Positions 17,086-25,601 of a stretch of 64,000 bases of DNA are shown here, in pieces. The notes beneath the pieces were generated by a model. It searched no databases and had not been told where the DNA came from. It saw only the letters and a list, made by a program, of their open reading frames with translations. The translations under genes and the position numbers were made by a program. Source of the DNA: Alteribacter aurantiacus DSM 18675 (GTDB taxonomy: Bacteria > Bacillota > Bacilli > Bacillales > Salisediminibacteriaceae); NCBI RefSeq assembly GCF_000429705.1, contig NZ_KE386943.1:262744-326743 (forward strand), in the 5' to 3' direction. Position 1 is the first letter of the stretch. Each line of letters starts with the position of its first letter.

Positions 17086-18006
17086 CTTTTCTTCTTTAAA
17101 CCGTTTGTAAATCCGGCCGGCCATGTCGTAGGGATCGCCGCCGGTGGCATGGGCGACTTCTTCTTTCACCAGCGGACTAATCTCTTCGACGAATTGTTCT
17201 TTAATCCTTCTCGTTACTTCCTCTTCCAATTGACTGAGCCGTCGCTCAGTTCCTGTGGTTGACTGAGTGAGCAATGCCTTATGAGCATTTAGTTCAGCAA
17301 CGACTTCCCACATGCCTTTCCCTTCCGTTGACACGGTCTCTAAAATTGGTGGCTTCCAGTCTTTATCTTCCGACGTTAAGTGAAGAAGGTCCTCCACTTC
17401 CCCTCTAAGCTGATTGACACCTGGAAGGTCCGCTTTGTTTATCACAAACACATCGGCGATTTCCATGATCCCTGCTTTAAATGCTTGAATCACGTCCCCT
17501 CCCGATGGATATAAAACAAGGGCAATGGTATCGGCAATTTTCATAATGTCCAACTCACTTTGACCGACACCGACCGTTTCTACGAGCACAACATCCAGCC
17601 CTGAGGCATCCATTAACCGAATAGCGTCTTTACACGCTTCCGAAAGTCCACCAAGACTCCCTCTTGTGCCCATGCTTCGGATAAAAACACCGTCATCCTC
17701 TTCATGGTCCCGCATTCTTACGCGATCCCCGAGTAGAGCGCCTCCTGAAAAGGGGCTTGTAGGATCAACTGCAACAATGCCCACGGTTTTCCCTTCTTTT
17801 CTCCACACTTTCACTAACCCGTTCACGAGGGAACTCTTACCAGCCCCAGGGGAACCGGTAATCCCTACGATGTGTGCCCTGCCTGTATGAGGAAAGAGGG
17901 TGGAGAGGAGTTCGCGTTTTTGCTCGTGGTGATTCTCTATATAGCTGATGCCCCTCGCAAGAGCGCGAAGCTCTCCGTTTCTAATTCGTTGGGCGATATT
18001 TTCCAT
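17065..18006 (-). CDS. meaB: MeaB/ArgK family GTPase, B12-mutase chaperone
   Basis: G3E-type GTPase that loads and protects adenosylcobalamin in acyl-CoA mutases. About 313 aa. Walker A GITGSPGAGKSSL near residue 55, AVDPTSPFSGGALLGDRVRM, ETVGVGQSE and the base motif NKAD are intact. ATG at 18006 follows AAAGGGGGAGAGG. It follows the acyl-CoA dehydrogenase stop by about 20 bases. Odd in context: the downstream IcmF already carries its own MeaB-like domain. Its last residues are encoded by the 21-bp array. Confidence 0.92.
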   Translation of the reverse strand: MENIAQRIRNGELRALARGISYIENHHEQKRELLSTLFPHTGRAHIVGITGSPGAGKSSLVNGLVKVWRKEGKTVGIVAVDPTSPFSGGALLGDRVRMRDHEEDDGVFIRSMGTRGSLGGLSEACKDAIRLMDASGLDVVLVETVGVGQSELDIMKIADTIALVLYPSGGDVIQAFKAGIMEIADVFVINKADLPGVNQLRGEVEDLLHLTSEDKDWKPPILETVSTEGKGMWEVVAELNAHKALLTQSTTGTERRLSQLEEEVTRRIKEQFVEEISPLVKEEVAHATGGDPYDMAGRIYKRFKEEKGANLFK

Positions 18007-18025
18007 CCTCTCTCCCCCTTTCATT

Positions 18026-19171
18026 CTATTTATCTGCTAATAACATCTTAGAAATAACGAGTCGTTGAATCTCATTCGTGCCTTCGTATATCTGCGTAAT
18101 TTTCGCGTCACGCATGTATCGCTCAACCGGGTATTCTTTAATGTAACCATACCCTCCGAACACTTGAACCGCTTCAACTGTAACTTCCATTGCCGTATCA
18201 CCTGCAAAAAGCTTTGACATAGCGGACTCTTTCCCATAGGGAATGCCGTTACTTTCTCTCCACGCCGCCTGATAGGTTAACAGACGGGACGCTTCAATTT
18301 TTGTAGCCATATCGGCGATCTTAAAAGCGATTCCTTGCTGAACACCGATTGGTTTGCCGAACTGCTTACGTTCTTTTGCATAGTTAACGGATGCATCGAG
18401 TGCTCCTTGAGCGATTCCTACCGCTTGTGCTGCGATACCATTTCGACCTCCATCAAGAGTCATCATGGCAATTTTGAATCCGTCTCCCTCATTACCAAGA
18501 AGGTTTTCTTTTGGAACGCGACACTGGTCAAAAATGATTTCTAGTGTTGGGGACGAACGAATGCCGAGCTTGCTTTCTTTTTTCCCCATCGAAAAGCCCG
18601 GAGTTCCTTTTTCCACGATGAAGGCGGAACAGCCTTTATGCTTTTTCTCAGGATCTGTTAACGCAAACACTACATAAATCTCCGCTTCACCTGCATTTGT
18701 GATGAAGATCTTCGCTCCGTCGATAATGTAGTCATCTCCGTCACGCTTCGCTACGGTTTTCATATTTGCAGCGTCACTTCCGGAACCTGGCTCTGTGAGG
18801 CCATAGGCTCCCATTTTCTTTCCTTCTGCCATTGGACGAAGGTACTTTTGCTTTTGCTCCTCGTTACCGAATGTGTAGATCGGCCAGCCAGCAAGTGACG
18901 TATGAGCAGAAAGAGTTACCCCCGTAGATCCGCACACTCTGGAAAGCTCTTCTACTGCAATCACGTAGCTCATATAGTCAGAGCCGATTCCGCCGTACTC
19001 TTCCGGCCAAGGAATTCCCGTCAAGCCGAGCTCTCCCATTTGGTCAAAAATACTGCGATCGAATCGCTCTTCTTCATCTCGTTCAGCGGCTGTAGGTGCC
19101 ACTTCGTTTTCAGCAAAATCTCTCACCATTTTGCGAATCATCTGTTGTTCTTCTGTGAGTAAAAAGTCCAT
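18026..19171 (-). CDS. acdA: Acyl-CoA dehydrogenase (first of two)
   Basis: FAD-dependent oxidation of acyl-CoA to trans-2-enoyl-CoA. 381 aa. N-terminal helical domain, FAD contacts YGLTEPGSGSDA and FITNAGEAE, RKQFGKPIG, and the catalytic Glu in IYEGTNEIQR. Electrons would pass to ETF and then to the FadF-type protein. It is most like short-chain or butyryl-CoA dehydrogenases, but chain length is not decidable. Directly upstream of meaB, separated from the second copy by a family B repeat. Confidence 0.93.
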   Translation of the reverse strand: MDFLLTEEQQMIRKMVRDFAENEVAPTAAERDEEERFDRSIFDQMGELGLTGIPWPEEYGGIGSDYMSYVIAVEELSRVCGSTGVTLSAHTSLAGWPIYTFGNEEQKQKYLRPMAEGKKMGAYGLTEPGSGSDAANMKTVAKRDGDDYIIDGAKIFITNAGEAEIYVVFALTDPEKKHKGCSAFIVEKGTPGFSMGKKESKLGIRSSPTLEIIFDQCRVPKENLLGNEGDGFKIAMMTLDGGRNGIAAQAVGIAQGALDASVNYAKERKQFGKPIGVQQGIAFKIADMATKIEASRLLTYQAAWRESNGIPYGKESAMSKLFAGDTAMEVTVEAVQVFGGYGYIKEYPVERYMRDAKITQIYEGTNEIQRLVISKMLLADK

Positions 19172-19250
19172 TTCTCAGTCCCCCATCGGTGTAATTGTTG
19201 CGTTTTGCGCGTTTATTTTTGTTTAGATACGCTAGTTTTCATATTAAAAA

Positions 19251-19546
19251 GGCGGTTTTCGTATAGATTGTTGCTTTTTTAATATCATCTTCATTACTAG
19301 AAAGGTGATTGAAGCATACGGGCCCTTCGCTTTCCGTGGCGGTGCTAGCAAGCCTAAACACCCTGCTTCTTCCTCTACCAGTAACGCTTTGTAGTTTCTG
19401 CGTCGAAGCAACTCGATGCACATTCATGAAGTAAATGCTCGTGGCTACGCCTTGCGGGGTCTTGCATTGCCCCCACGGCCACAGGAGTCTCGAGCCCTTC
19501 TGCTTCAACATTTCTTGTCTAAAAGAAATAAATCATCCGAAAACGA
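19251..19546. repeat. GC-rich dispersed repeat (family B, long form), copy 2
   Basis: About 296 bp filling most of the gap between the two acyl-CoA dehydrogenases. Outer GGCGGTTTTCG at the left and CCGAAAACG at the right form short inverted ends. The core reads GAAGCATACGGGCCCTTCGC, TTTCCGTGGCGGTGCTAGC ... CTTGCGGGGTCTTG ... CCACAGGAGTCTCGAG ... CTTCTGCTTCAAC. It matches the copy at 60902-61155. Confidence 0.82.
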
Positions 19547-19592
19547 AATTAGGGCTCATATCGTCATTAGGACGTTGACGTTTAATCAACTC

Positions 19593-20735
19593 CTACTCCT
19601 TTAAAAGCCCTTTACTGATCACCATGTGTTGAATTTCGTTTGTGCCTTCGTAGATTTGCGTCACTTTTGCATCACGGAAGTATCGTTCTGCGGGATACTC
19701 CTTTACGTATCCGTATCCTCCTAGCACTTGAATCGCTTCTATCGCCACTTCCATGGCTGTGTTTGAAGCGAACATTTTCGCCATGGCGGCTTCGGTTCCA
19801 CACGGTCTGCCGTGGACTTTTAGATTGGCTGCCCTATAGGTAAGCAATTTGGCCGCCTCCACTTTGGTAGCCATGTCTGCAAGCTTGAAAGCCACGCCTT
19901 GTTGTGTGCCGATTGGACGTCCGAACTGCTTTCGATCTTTCGCATATGCCGTTGCGTATTCAAGAGCAGCTTCTCCAATCCCCAAGGCTTGGGCAGCGAT
20001 CCCAATCCGACCAGCATCAAGGTTCGCCATAGCAATCCGAAATCCCTCTCCTTCTTTACCAAGAAGGTTTTCAGCTGGAACCACCGCGTCTTCAAAAGAT
20101 AATGAGGATGTGTTGGACCCGTGAAGACCCATCTTTTTTTCTTTAGCACCTACCGTAAATCCTGGTGTATCTTTTTCTACGATAAAAGCACTGATCCCTC
20201 TTACACCTGCACTGGAATCCGTTTTCGCAAAAACAATATAGGTACTTGCGGCACCGGCGTTTGTAATAAACACTTTTGACCCATTTAAAATGTAACTGTC
20301 TCCATGCTTGACTGCCGTGGTTTTTAATCCGGCTGCGTCACTACCAGAACCTGGTTCAGTCAAAGCAAAGGCCCCGATGTATTCTCCTGAGGCAAGCTTC
20401 GGGAGGTATTTCATTTTTTGTTCTTGGTTTCCGAAGTACAAAATCGGATTCGTTCCAACAGATGTATGAACAGAAAGGATCACACCAAGCGTGGCGCTCA
20501 CTTTGGAAAGTTCATGAATGGCAAGGATATAGGATGTGAAATCCATGTTCGACCCGCCGTATTTTTCATCGATGGGGATGCCCATTAATCCTAGAGCTCC
20601 CATCTCTTTTACGATGTCCAGTGGGAATTCATCGGTTTCTTCCATGATGGGAACAGCCTTGCTCACTTTGTCTTCTGCAAATTGCCGAACCATTTTCCTC
20701 ATCATGTCTTGTTCTTCATTCCATCTCAATTCCAT
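19593..20735 (-). CDS. Acyl-CoA dehydrogenase (second of two)
   Basis: 380 aa paralogue of the neighbouring gene. FALTEPGSGSDAAG, FITNAGAAS, RKQFGRPIG and the catalytic IYEGTNEIQH are present. Full length for the family. It lies 19 bases downstream of the 3-hydroxyacyl-CoA dehydrogenase gene, so it is cotranscribed with it. The two copies differ throughout, so this is an old duplication and they probably differ in substrate. Confidence 0.93.
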   Translation of the reverse strand: MELRWNEEQDMMRKMVRQFAEDKVSKAVPIMEETDEFPLDIVKEMGALGLMGIPIDEKYGGSNMDFTSYILAIHELSKVSATLGVILSVHTSVGTNPILYFGNQEQKMKYLPKLASGEYIGAFALTEPGSGSDAAGLKTTAVKHGDSYILNGSKVFITNAGAASTYIVFAKTDSSAGVRGISAFIVEKDTPGFTVGAKEKKMGLHGSNTSSLSFEDAVVPAENLLGKEGEGFRIAMANLDAGRIGIAAQALGIGEAALEYATAYAKDRKQFGRPIGTQQGVAFKLADMATKVEAAKLLTYRAANLKVHGRPCGTEAAMAKMFASNTAMEVAIEAIQVLGGYGYVKEYPAERYFRDAKVTQIYEGTNEIQHMVISKGLLKE

Positions 20736-20754
20736 TGGTCACTCTCACGCCTCT

Positions 20755-21606
20755 CTAGCTGTATTCGTAAAATCCGCGACCAGACTTCTTGCCAAGCCAT
20801 CCTGCTTTCACGTATTTCCGCAAAAGAGGACATGGACGATATTTATCGTCTCCAAACCCTTCGTGGAGGGTCTCCATAATATAAAGACAAGTATCAAGTC
20901 CAATAAAGTCTGCTAATGTAAGAGGCCCCATCGGATGGTTCATGCCAAGCTTCATCACATCATCAATGTCGCTTGGAGACGCAACTCCTTCATACACTGT
21001 AAAAATCGCTTCATTGATCATCGGCATCAAAATACGGTTGGACACAAACCCAGGGAAGTCTTGAACTTCAACAGGTGTCTTCTTGAGGTTTTCTGCCATC
21101 GTGCGAACGCTTGCGTATACGTCTTCGTCTGTTGCCAGACCCCGAATGATTTCTACAAGCTTCATGACCGGCACCGGATTCATAAAGTGCATTCCGATTA
21201 CTTTGGACGGTCGGTTCGTTTCAGCTGCAATCTCTGTAATTGGAAGAGAGGACGTATTTGTGGCCAGAATGGCGTGTTCAGGTGCAATGGCGTCCAGTTG
21301 TTTAAACACGTTCTTTTTCACTTCCATATTCTCCACCGCAGCTTCGATCACGATATCTACGTCTGAAGCGTTGTTAAGGTCGGTGGAGGGATGGATTTGT
21401 CTGAGGAAACGTTCCATATCTGCTTCAGAAATTCGCTCTTTTTGGACTTGCTTCTGAAGTTGCTTTTTAATGCCGTCGATTCCTTTATGAACAAAGGTTT
21501 CTTGAAGATCATGCAGGGTGACTTCGTAACCGTTCATGGCACACACCTGAGCAATGCCTGAACCCATTTGTCCTGCTCCTACGACCATTACGCGTTTAAT
21601 TTCCAT
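20755..21606 (-). CDS. mmgB: 3-hydroxybutyryl-CoA dehydrogenase
   Basis: NAD(P)-dependent oxidation of 3-hydroxyacyl-CoA to 3-ketoacyl-CoA. 283 aa, single-function form. Rossmann motif VVGAGQMGSGIAQ at the N-terminus, ATNTSSLPIT, catalytic His-Glu region IGMHFMNPVPVMKLVEII and the C-terminal helical domain ending GRGFYEYS. Homologous to MmgB/Hbd. Between thiolase and acyl-CoA dehydrogenase genes, completing a beta-oxidation-like set (no separate enoyl-CoA hydratase in this cluster). Confidence 0.93.
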   Translation of the reverse strand: MEIKRVMVVGAGQMGSGIAQVCAMNGYEVTLHDLQETFVHKGIDGIKKQLQKQVQKERISEADMERFLRQIHPSTDLNNASDVDIVIEAAVENMEVKKNVFKQLDAIAPEHAILATNTSSLPITEIAAETNRPSKVIGMHFMNPVPVMKLVEIIRGLATDEDVYASVRTMAENLKKTPVEVQDFPGFVSNRILMPMINEAIFTVYEGVASPSDIDDVMKLGMNHPMGPLTLADFIGLDTCLYIMETLHEGFGDDKYRPCPLLRKYVKAGWLGKKSGRGFYEYS

Positions 21607-21673
21607 TATGTTAACGACTCCTTTTATTTGCGGGGCTTATTGGTCTTCTTTCTTTATATAAAGATCGGTAGAT

Positions 21674-21790
21674 GAGCCTTCTTGCCTTTCGCATTCCGTG
21701 GCGGTGCTGGCAAGCCTCCTCAGGCTGGCGCCTTTTGAGGTCTCGCCTAGCTCCCACGGCCACAGTTCATCTCGGGCGATTCCACTTCAT
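21674..21790. repeat. GC-rich dispersed repeat (family B), degenerate copy 3
   Basis: Between mmgB and the thiolase gene. Keeps ATTCCGTGGCGGTGCTGGC, AGCCTCCTCAGG, TGAGGTCTCGC and CCACGGCCACAG but has lost part of the middle. Confidence 0.7.
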
Positions 21791-21818
21791 CTCCTTGCCT
21801 TCTTTTCTCTATTCGCTT

Positions 21819-22997
21819 TTACACTTGTATCATAATGGCGTCGCCTTGGCCTCCACCGCTACAGATGGAGGCGATTCCGATTCCGCCGCCACGACGCTTT
21901 AATTCATAAGCAAGGGTCAAGATGACTCTCGTGCCGCTTGCACCAATTGGGTGACCGAGAGCAACGGCTCCCCCGTTTACATTTACTTTCTCTGGGTCGA
22001 GGTCTGCAATTTTTCCACTCGCTAGTGATACGGCAGCAAAAGCTTCATTCACTTCAAAGAGGTCGATTTCATCAAGGGATTTGCCTGTTTTTTCGAGTAA
22101 CTTGTTAATGACGAGACCTGGCGTTTTCGGGAAGTTTTCAGGTTCTACCGCCAGTTGTGTATGGGCAACGATCGTAGCTAGTGGCTCTAACCCTCGCTCT
22201 TTCGCTTTTTCTTCATCCATGACCACGAGCGCTGCCGCTCCATCGTTTACACCAGGAGCATTGCCGGCTGTTATCGTTCCATCTGCACCAAAAACGGGCT
22301 TTAGTTTCGCAAGTTTTTCAACGGATGTGTCTGCTCGAGGAGATTCGTCATTCTCTACAACAAGTGGATCTCCTTTTCTTTGTCGCACTTCTACCGGGAC
22401 AATCTCTTCAGCGAACTTTCCTGTACTGATCGCTTCCGTTGCACGCTGATGACTTCTGTAGGACCACTCATCTTGGGCTTCGCGAGTGAGTTCATATTCA
22501 CTTGCTGTTTTGTTGCCGTAGTTCCCCATGTGCACGCCGGTGAATGTACACGTAAGACCGTCGTGGATCATCATGTCTTCAAACTTTGTTGGTCCCATTT
22601 TCACTCCGAATCGGGCATTTTTCACAAAGTAAGGTGCGTTACTCATGGACTCCATTCCTCCGGCAACGACCGTGTCGTGTTCTCCCGATCGAATTAACAC
22701 GTCTGCCAAAGTGACACTTCGCATGCCTGAGGCACACACTTTGTTAATCGTTTCCGTTTCTGTCTCCCAAGGAAGGCCCGCGTGATGAAGGGCTTGACGA
22801 GATGGGAGTTGCCCCTGTCCGCCTTGAAGAACCGTTCCCATGATTACGTGTTGCACGTCATTTGTGCTCACATTTCCTCTCTTTAAAGCCTCAGCGATCG
22901 CCTTTCCACCAAGTTCCGACGCTGTAAATCCTGACAAACTACCACCCAATTTACCAACCGGTGTTCTTGCTCCGCTTACAATCACTGTTTTCCCCAT
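21819..22997 (-). CDS. mmgA: Acetyl-CoA acetyltransferase (thiolase)
   Basis: Thiolase family, about 392 aa. Condenses two acetyl-CoA or cleaves acetoacetyl-/3-ketoacyl-CoA. Nucleophilic cysteine in NKVCASGMRS, the GGMESMSN motif, His in GGAVALGHPIG and the second Cys in ASICSGGGQG are present. The start at 22997 follows AAAGGAGG; twenty upstream codons in frame are not supported. First gene of the cluster in the direction of transcription, with a cre-like site upstream. Confidence 0.94.
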   Translation of the reverse strand: MGKTVIVSGARTPVGKLGGSLSGFTASELGGKAIAEALKRGNVSTNDVQHVIMGTVLQGGQGQLPSRQALHHAGLPWETETETINKVCASGMRSVTLADVLIRSGEHDTVVAGGMESMSNAPYFVKNARFGVKMGPTKFEDMMIHDGLTCTFTGVHMGNYGNKTASEYELTREAQDEWSYRSHQRATEAISTGKFAEEIVPVEVRQRKGDPLVVENDESPRADTSVEKLAKLKPVFGADGTITAGNAPGVNDGAAALVVMDEEKAKERGLEPLATIVAHTQLAVEPENFPKTPGLVINKLLEKTGKSLDEIDLFEVNEAFAAVSLASGKIADLDPEKVNVNGGAVALGHPIGASGTRVILTLAYELKRRGGGIGIASICSGGGQGDAIMIQV

Positions 22998-23064
22998 GTA
23001 CAATTCCTCCTTTAATTTTAGGCAATTCGATTGAACGCTCGCTCGGGCCACTTCCATGACAAAG

Positions 23065-23080
23065 AATAAAGCGCTTTCAA
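23065..23080 (-). promoter_or_regulatory. cre-like site (CcpA) upstream of the thiolase gene
   Basis: Minus strand TTGAAAGCGCTTTATT matches the cre pattern WTGNAARCGNWWWCAW at 14 of 16 positions. About 70 bases upstream of the thiolase start. B. subtilis mmgA is known to be under catabolite repression, so the placement is plausible. The rest of 22998-23305 shows no gene. Confidence 0.45.
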
Positions 23081-23305
23081 TAAAGGCTTTGAAGATTGCT
23101 TTTTTGCTTACTAATCCTAAGACTGGGCTAAAATGTCCTTTTGAGTTGTTAGATTAAAATAGGGATAAAACCTATGTGCCCTTCGCTTTTTGTAGCGTAA
23201 TTCTACAGAAGCCTTAGGCACATGGGTTTTATATAAGAGAGAATCATGTTTCGCTAACGAAGATCATCGTTTCCGACTATCCCGTCTATCACTTTACTTA
23301 CTTCT

Positions 23306-25384
23306 TTATACCGTGACAGATTCCTTTTTTGTTTCCAAAGATTTTTCTAGAATTTCTACAATATCCATGGTTTTTACGGATTCTTCCACTTCTTTCGATT
23401 TCGTTCCGTCACTTAGCATCGTTAAGCAGTAAGGACAAGCACTTCCGATTACAGACGGATTAACGGCTAAGGCTTGCTCCGTTCTCGCTTCGTTTACACG
23501 GGTACCTGTGTCTTCTTCCATCCACATCATACCGCCCCCGGCTCCACAGCACATGCCGTTTTCCCGGTTTCGTTCCATCTCGACCACTTGAACACCCGGG
23601 ATGGCTTTCAAGATTTCACGAGGTGGGTTGTAAACATCGTTATATCGACCAAGGTAACATGAATCATGATACGTGATCGTTTCGTTCACTTCTTTTGTCG
23701 GCTTCAAACGTCCGTCACGAACCAACTCATAAAGAAGCTCTGTATGGTGATAGACTTCCGCTTCGAGACCGAAGTCAGGATACTCGTTTTTCAACGTGTT
23801 GTAGGCGTGAGGATCGAACGTCACAATCTTCTTCACGTCGTTTTTCTCGAACTCGGCAATGTTTGCTGTCGCAAGCTCTTGGAATAAGAATTCGTTACCG
23901 ATACGACGAGGTGTATCTCCTGAGTTCTTTTCCTTGTTTCCTAGAATCGCAAATTTAACGCCCGCTTCATTCAACACTTTTGCAAGAGACTGGGCGACTT
24001 TTTGGCTTCTATTATCATATGAACCCATCGACCCTACAAAGAAGAGATATTCGAATTCTTCTCCGGCCTTTTTCAATTCTTTTACTGTTGGTGCGTAAAT
24101 GTCGTCACGACCTTCGCGCCACTTTTCACGTTCTTTACGGTTGATCCCCCATGGGTTTCCTTGACGCTCGATGTTTGTGATGGCACGCTGGGCTTCCGGA
24201 TCCATTTTTCCTTCTGTCAAAACAAGATAACGACGCATGTCGATAATTTTGTCAACATGTTCATTAGCTACTGGGCACTGATCTTCACAGTTACGACACG
24301 TCGTACAAGCCCAAAGCTCTTCTTCTGTGATAACGTCGCCAATCAAGCTCACATTGTAGTTTTCAGCACCTGCCATAGCAAGCTGATTGCCTTCTGTTTT
24401 ATCAAACGCGAAAGTCGGCATCCATGGCTTCTTGGATGTAACTGCCGCGCCTTTTTCCGTTAAATGATCACGCATTTTTACGATCAGGTCCATTGGGGAA
24501 AGCATCTTCCCTGTTCCCGTAGCCGGACACATATTCGTACAGCGCCCACACTCCACACAGGCATATAAGTCGAGAAGTTGTTTTTGATCAAATTCTTCAA
24601 TCTGATTTTTCCCGAACTTCTCTGCATCTTCATCTTCAAAGTTAATCGGTTTTAGTTGACCCGTTTTGTGCGTCGGCCCTAAGTAAACGTTTGCAGGACC
24701 TGCAATTAAGTGAGCGTGCTTCCCTTGTGGAATGTAAACAAGGAAGGTAAGTAAGAATAACAGGTGTGCCCACCAAAATACGAAGAACAACGCTCCTGCT
24801 GCGGTTGTGCCAATCGGCCCAAATACCGTTGCAATTCCAGTTGCAATTGGCTCAGCCCACGTAGCTGACTTTCCAAGCCAAATCATTTCCATCCCTTTTG
24901 CAAAGAGTTTGGAAACCATTAATCCACCGATAAAAATAAGGACAAGTCCTGCTTTTGCATTCTGTTTTAAACGAACAAGCTTTTCAACGTAACGTCTGTG
25001 AAACGCCCAAACAACCGCTACTAAAATCATGACTACGACAATTTCTTGGAAGAACGTAAAGATCGGATAAACCGGTCCTAGTGGCAAATGAGAGCCGACC
25101 GCAAGCCCTTTCCAAATTAAGTCGATAGCACTGAATTGAACGAGTAAAAATCCATAGAAAAACATTAAATGGATGATTCCACTCTTCTTATCTTTTAATA
25201 ACTTTTCTTGGCCGAACACTTGTTTAAAGAAGACGTCCTTCCGTTCTTTTACCGAACGATTGAATTCTGCCTTTTGTCCAAGCTTAATGTAGGCAATCCT
25301 TGTTCTCGCCAGTGTAGCAAACAAATATACTGCGTAACCGGTTACAAGAACGAACATCAGCCAGTTAATGTGGATTGGATCCAT
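23306..25384 (-). CDS. fadF: FadF-type iron-sulfur electron-transfer protein, membrane bound
   Basis: 692 aa. Six or so membrane segments fill the first ~240 residues (nitrate-reductase-gamma-like), followed by two 4Fe-4S clusters (CVECGRCTNMCPATG and CTTCRNCEDQCPVANE) and two CCG-type domains (HDSCYLGRYN, GMCCGAGGGMMW). The family is thought to take electrons from acyl-CoA dehydrogenase/ETF to the quinone pool. B. subtilis fadF lies in fadF-acdA-rpoE under FadR; here a FadR palindrome overlaps its promoter. The seven genes that follow on the same strand are inserted before rpoE. Confidence 0.9.
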   Translation of the reverse strand: MDPIHINWLMFVLVTGYAVYLFATLARTRIAYIKLGQKAEFNRSVKERKDVFFKQVFGQEKLLKDKKSGIIHLMFFYGFLLVQFSAIDLIWKGLAVGSHLPLGPVYPIFTFFQEIVVVMILVAVVWAFHRRYVEKLVRLKQNAKAGLVLIFIGGLMVSKLFAKGMEMIWLGKSATWAEPIATGIATVFGPIGTTAAGALFFVFWWAHLLFLLTFLVYIPQGKHAHLIAGPANVYLGPTHKTGQLKPINFEDEDAEKFGKNQIEEFDQKQLLDLYACVECGRCTNMCPATGTGKMLSPMDLIVKMRDHLTEKGAAVTSKKPWMPTFAFDKTEGNQLAMAGAENYNVSLIGDVITEEELWACTTCRNCEDQCPVANEHVDKIIDMRRYLVLTEGKMDPEAQRAITNIERQGNPWGINRKEREKWREGRDDIYAPTVKELKKAGEEFEYLFFVGSMGSYDNRSQKVAQSLAKVLNEAGVKFAILGNKEKNSGDTPRRIGNEFLFQELATANIAEFEKNDVKKIVTFDPHAYNTLKNEYPDFGLEAEVYHHTELLYELVRDGRLKPTKEVNETITYHDSCYLGRYNDVYNPPREILKAIPGVQVVEMERNRENGMCCGAGGGMMWMEEDTGTRVNEARTEQALAVNPSVIGSACPYCLTMLSDGTKSKEVEESVKTMDIVEILEKSLETKKESVTV

Positions 25385-25472
25385 GATGCAAACAGCCCCT
25401 TTCAGACATTTTTCTTACGCACAAAAACGGAAGAAAAACCCTTTTCAGAAAATAGAGTGAATTTTGTCTTTT

Positions 25473-25509
25473 ATTATAGCACAAGAAAGTATGAATGAGT
25501 ATTCATTCA
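25473..25509 (-). promoter_or_regulatory. fadF promoter with FadR operator
   Basis: The palindrome TGAATGAGTATTCATTCA at 25492-25509 fits the known B. subtilis FadR box TGAATGAMTANTCATTCA at all but one position. On the minus strand it covers the -35 region 17 bp from TATAAT (25473-25478). Binding there would block fadF transcription unless long-chain acyl-CoA releases FadR. Confidence 0.85.
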
Positions 25510-25601
25510 CACTACTTTTTTTCCTCGGAAGGATTGATTTCGATATAGAAAGGGAAACTAAAAGCAGTAGCTATTCGTCTCATCAAAAGGAGGTACCACC
25601 T

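Noticed and set aside
16908..17150. 81-codon N-terminal extension of the TetR gene with heptad repeats
   Set aside because: It is the 21-bp array read in frame; a strong ribosome site and GTG start lie downstream, where TetR homology begins.
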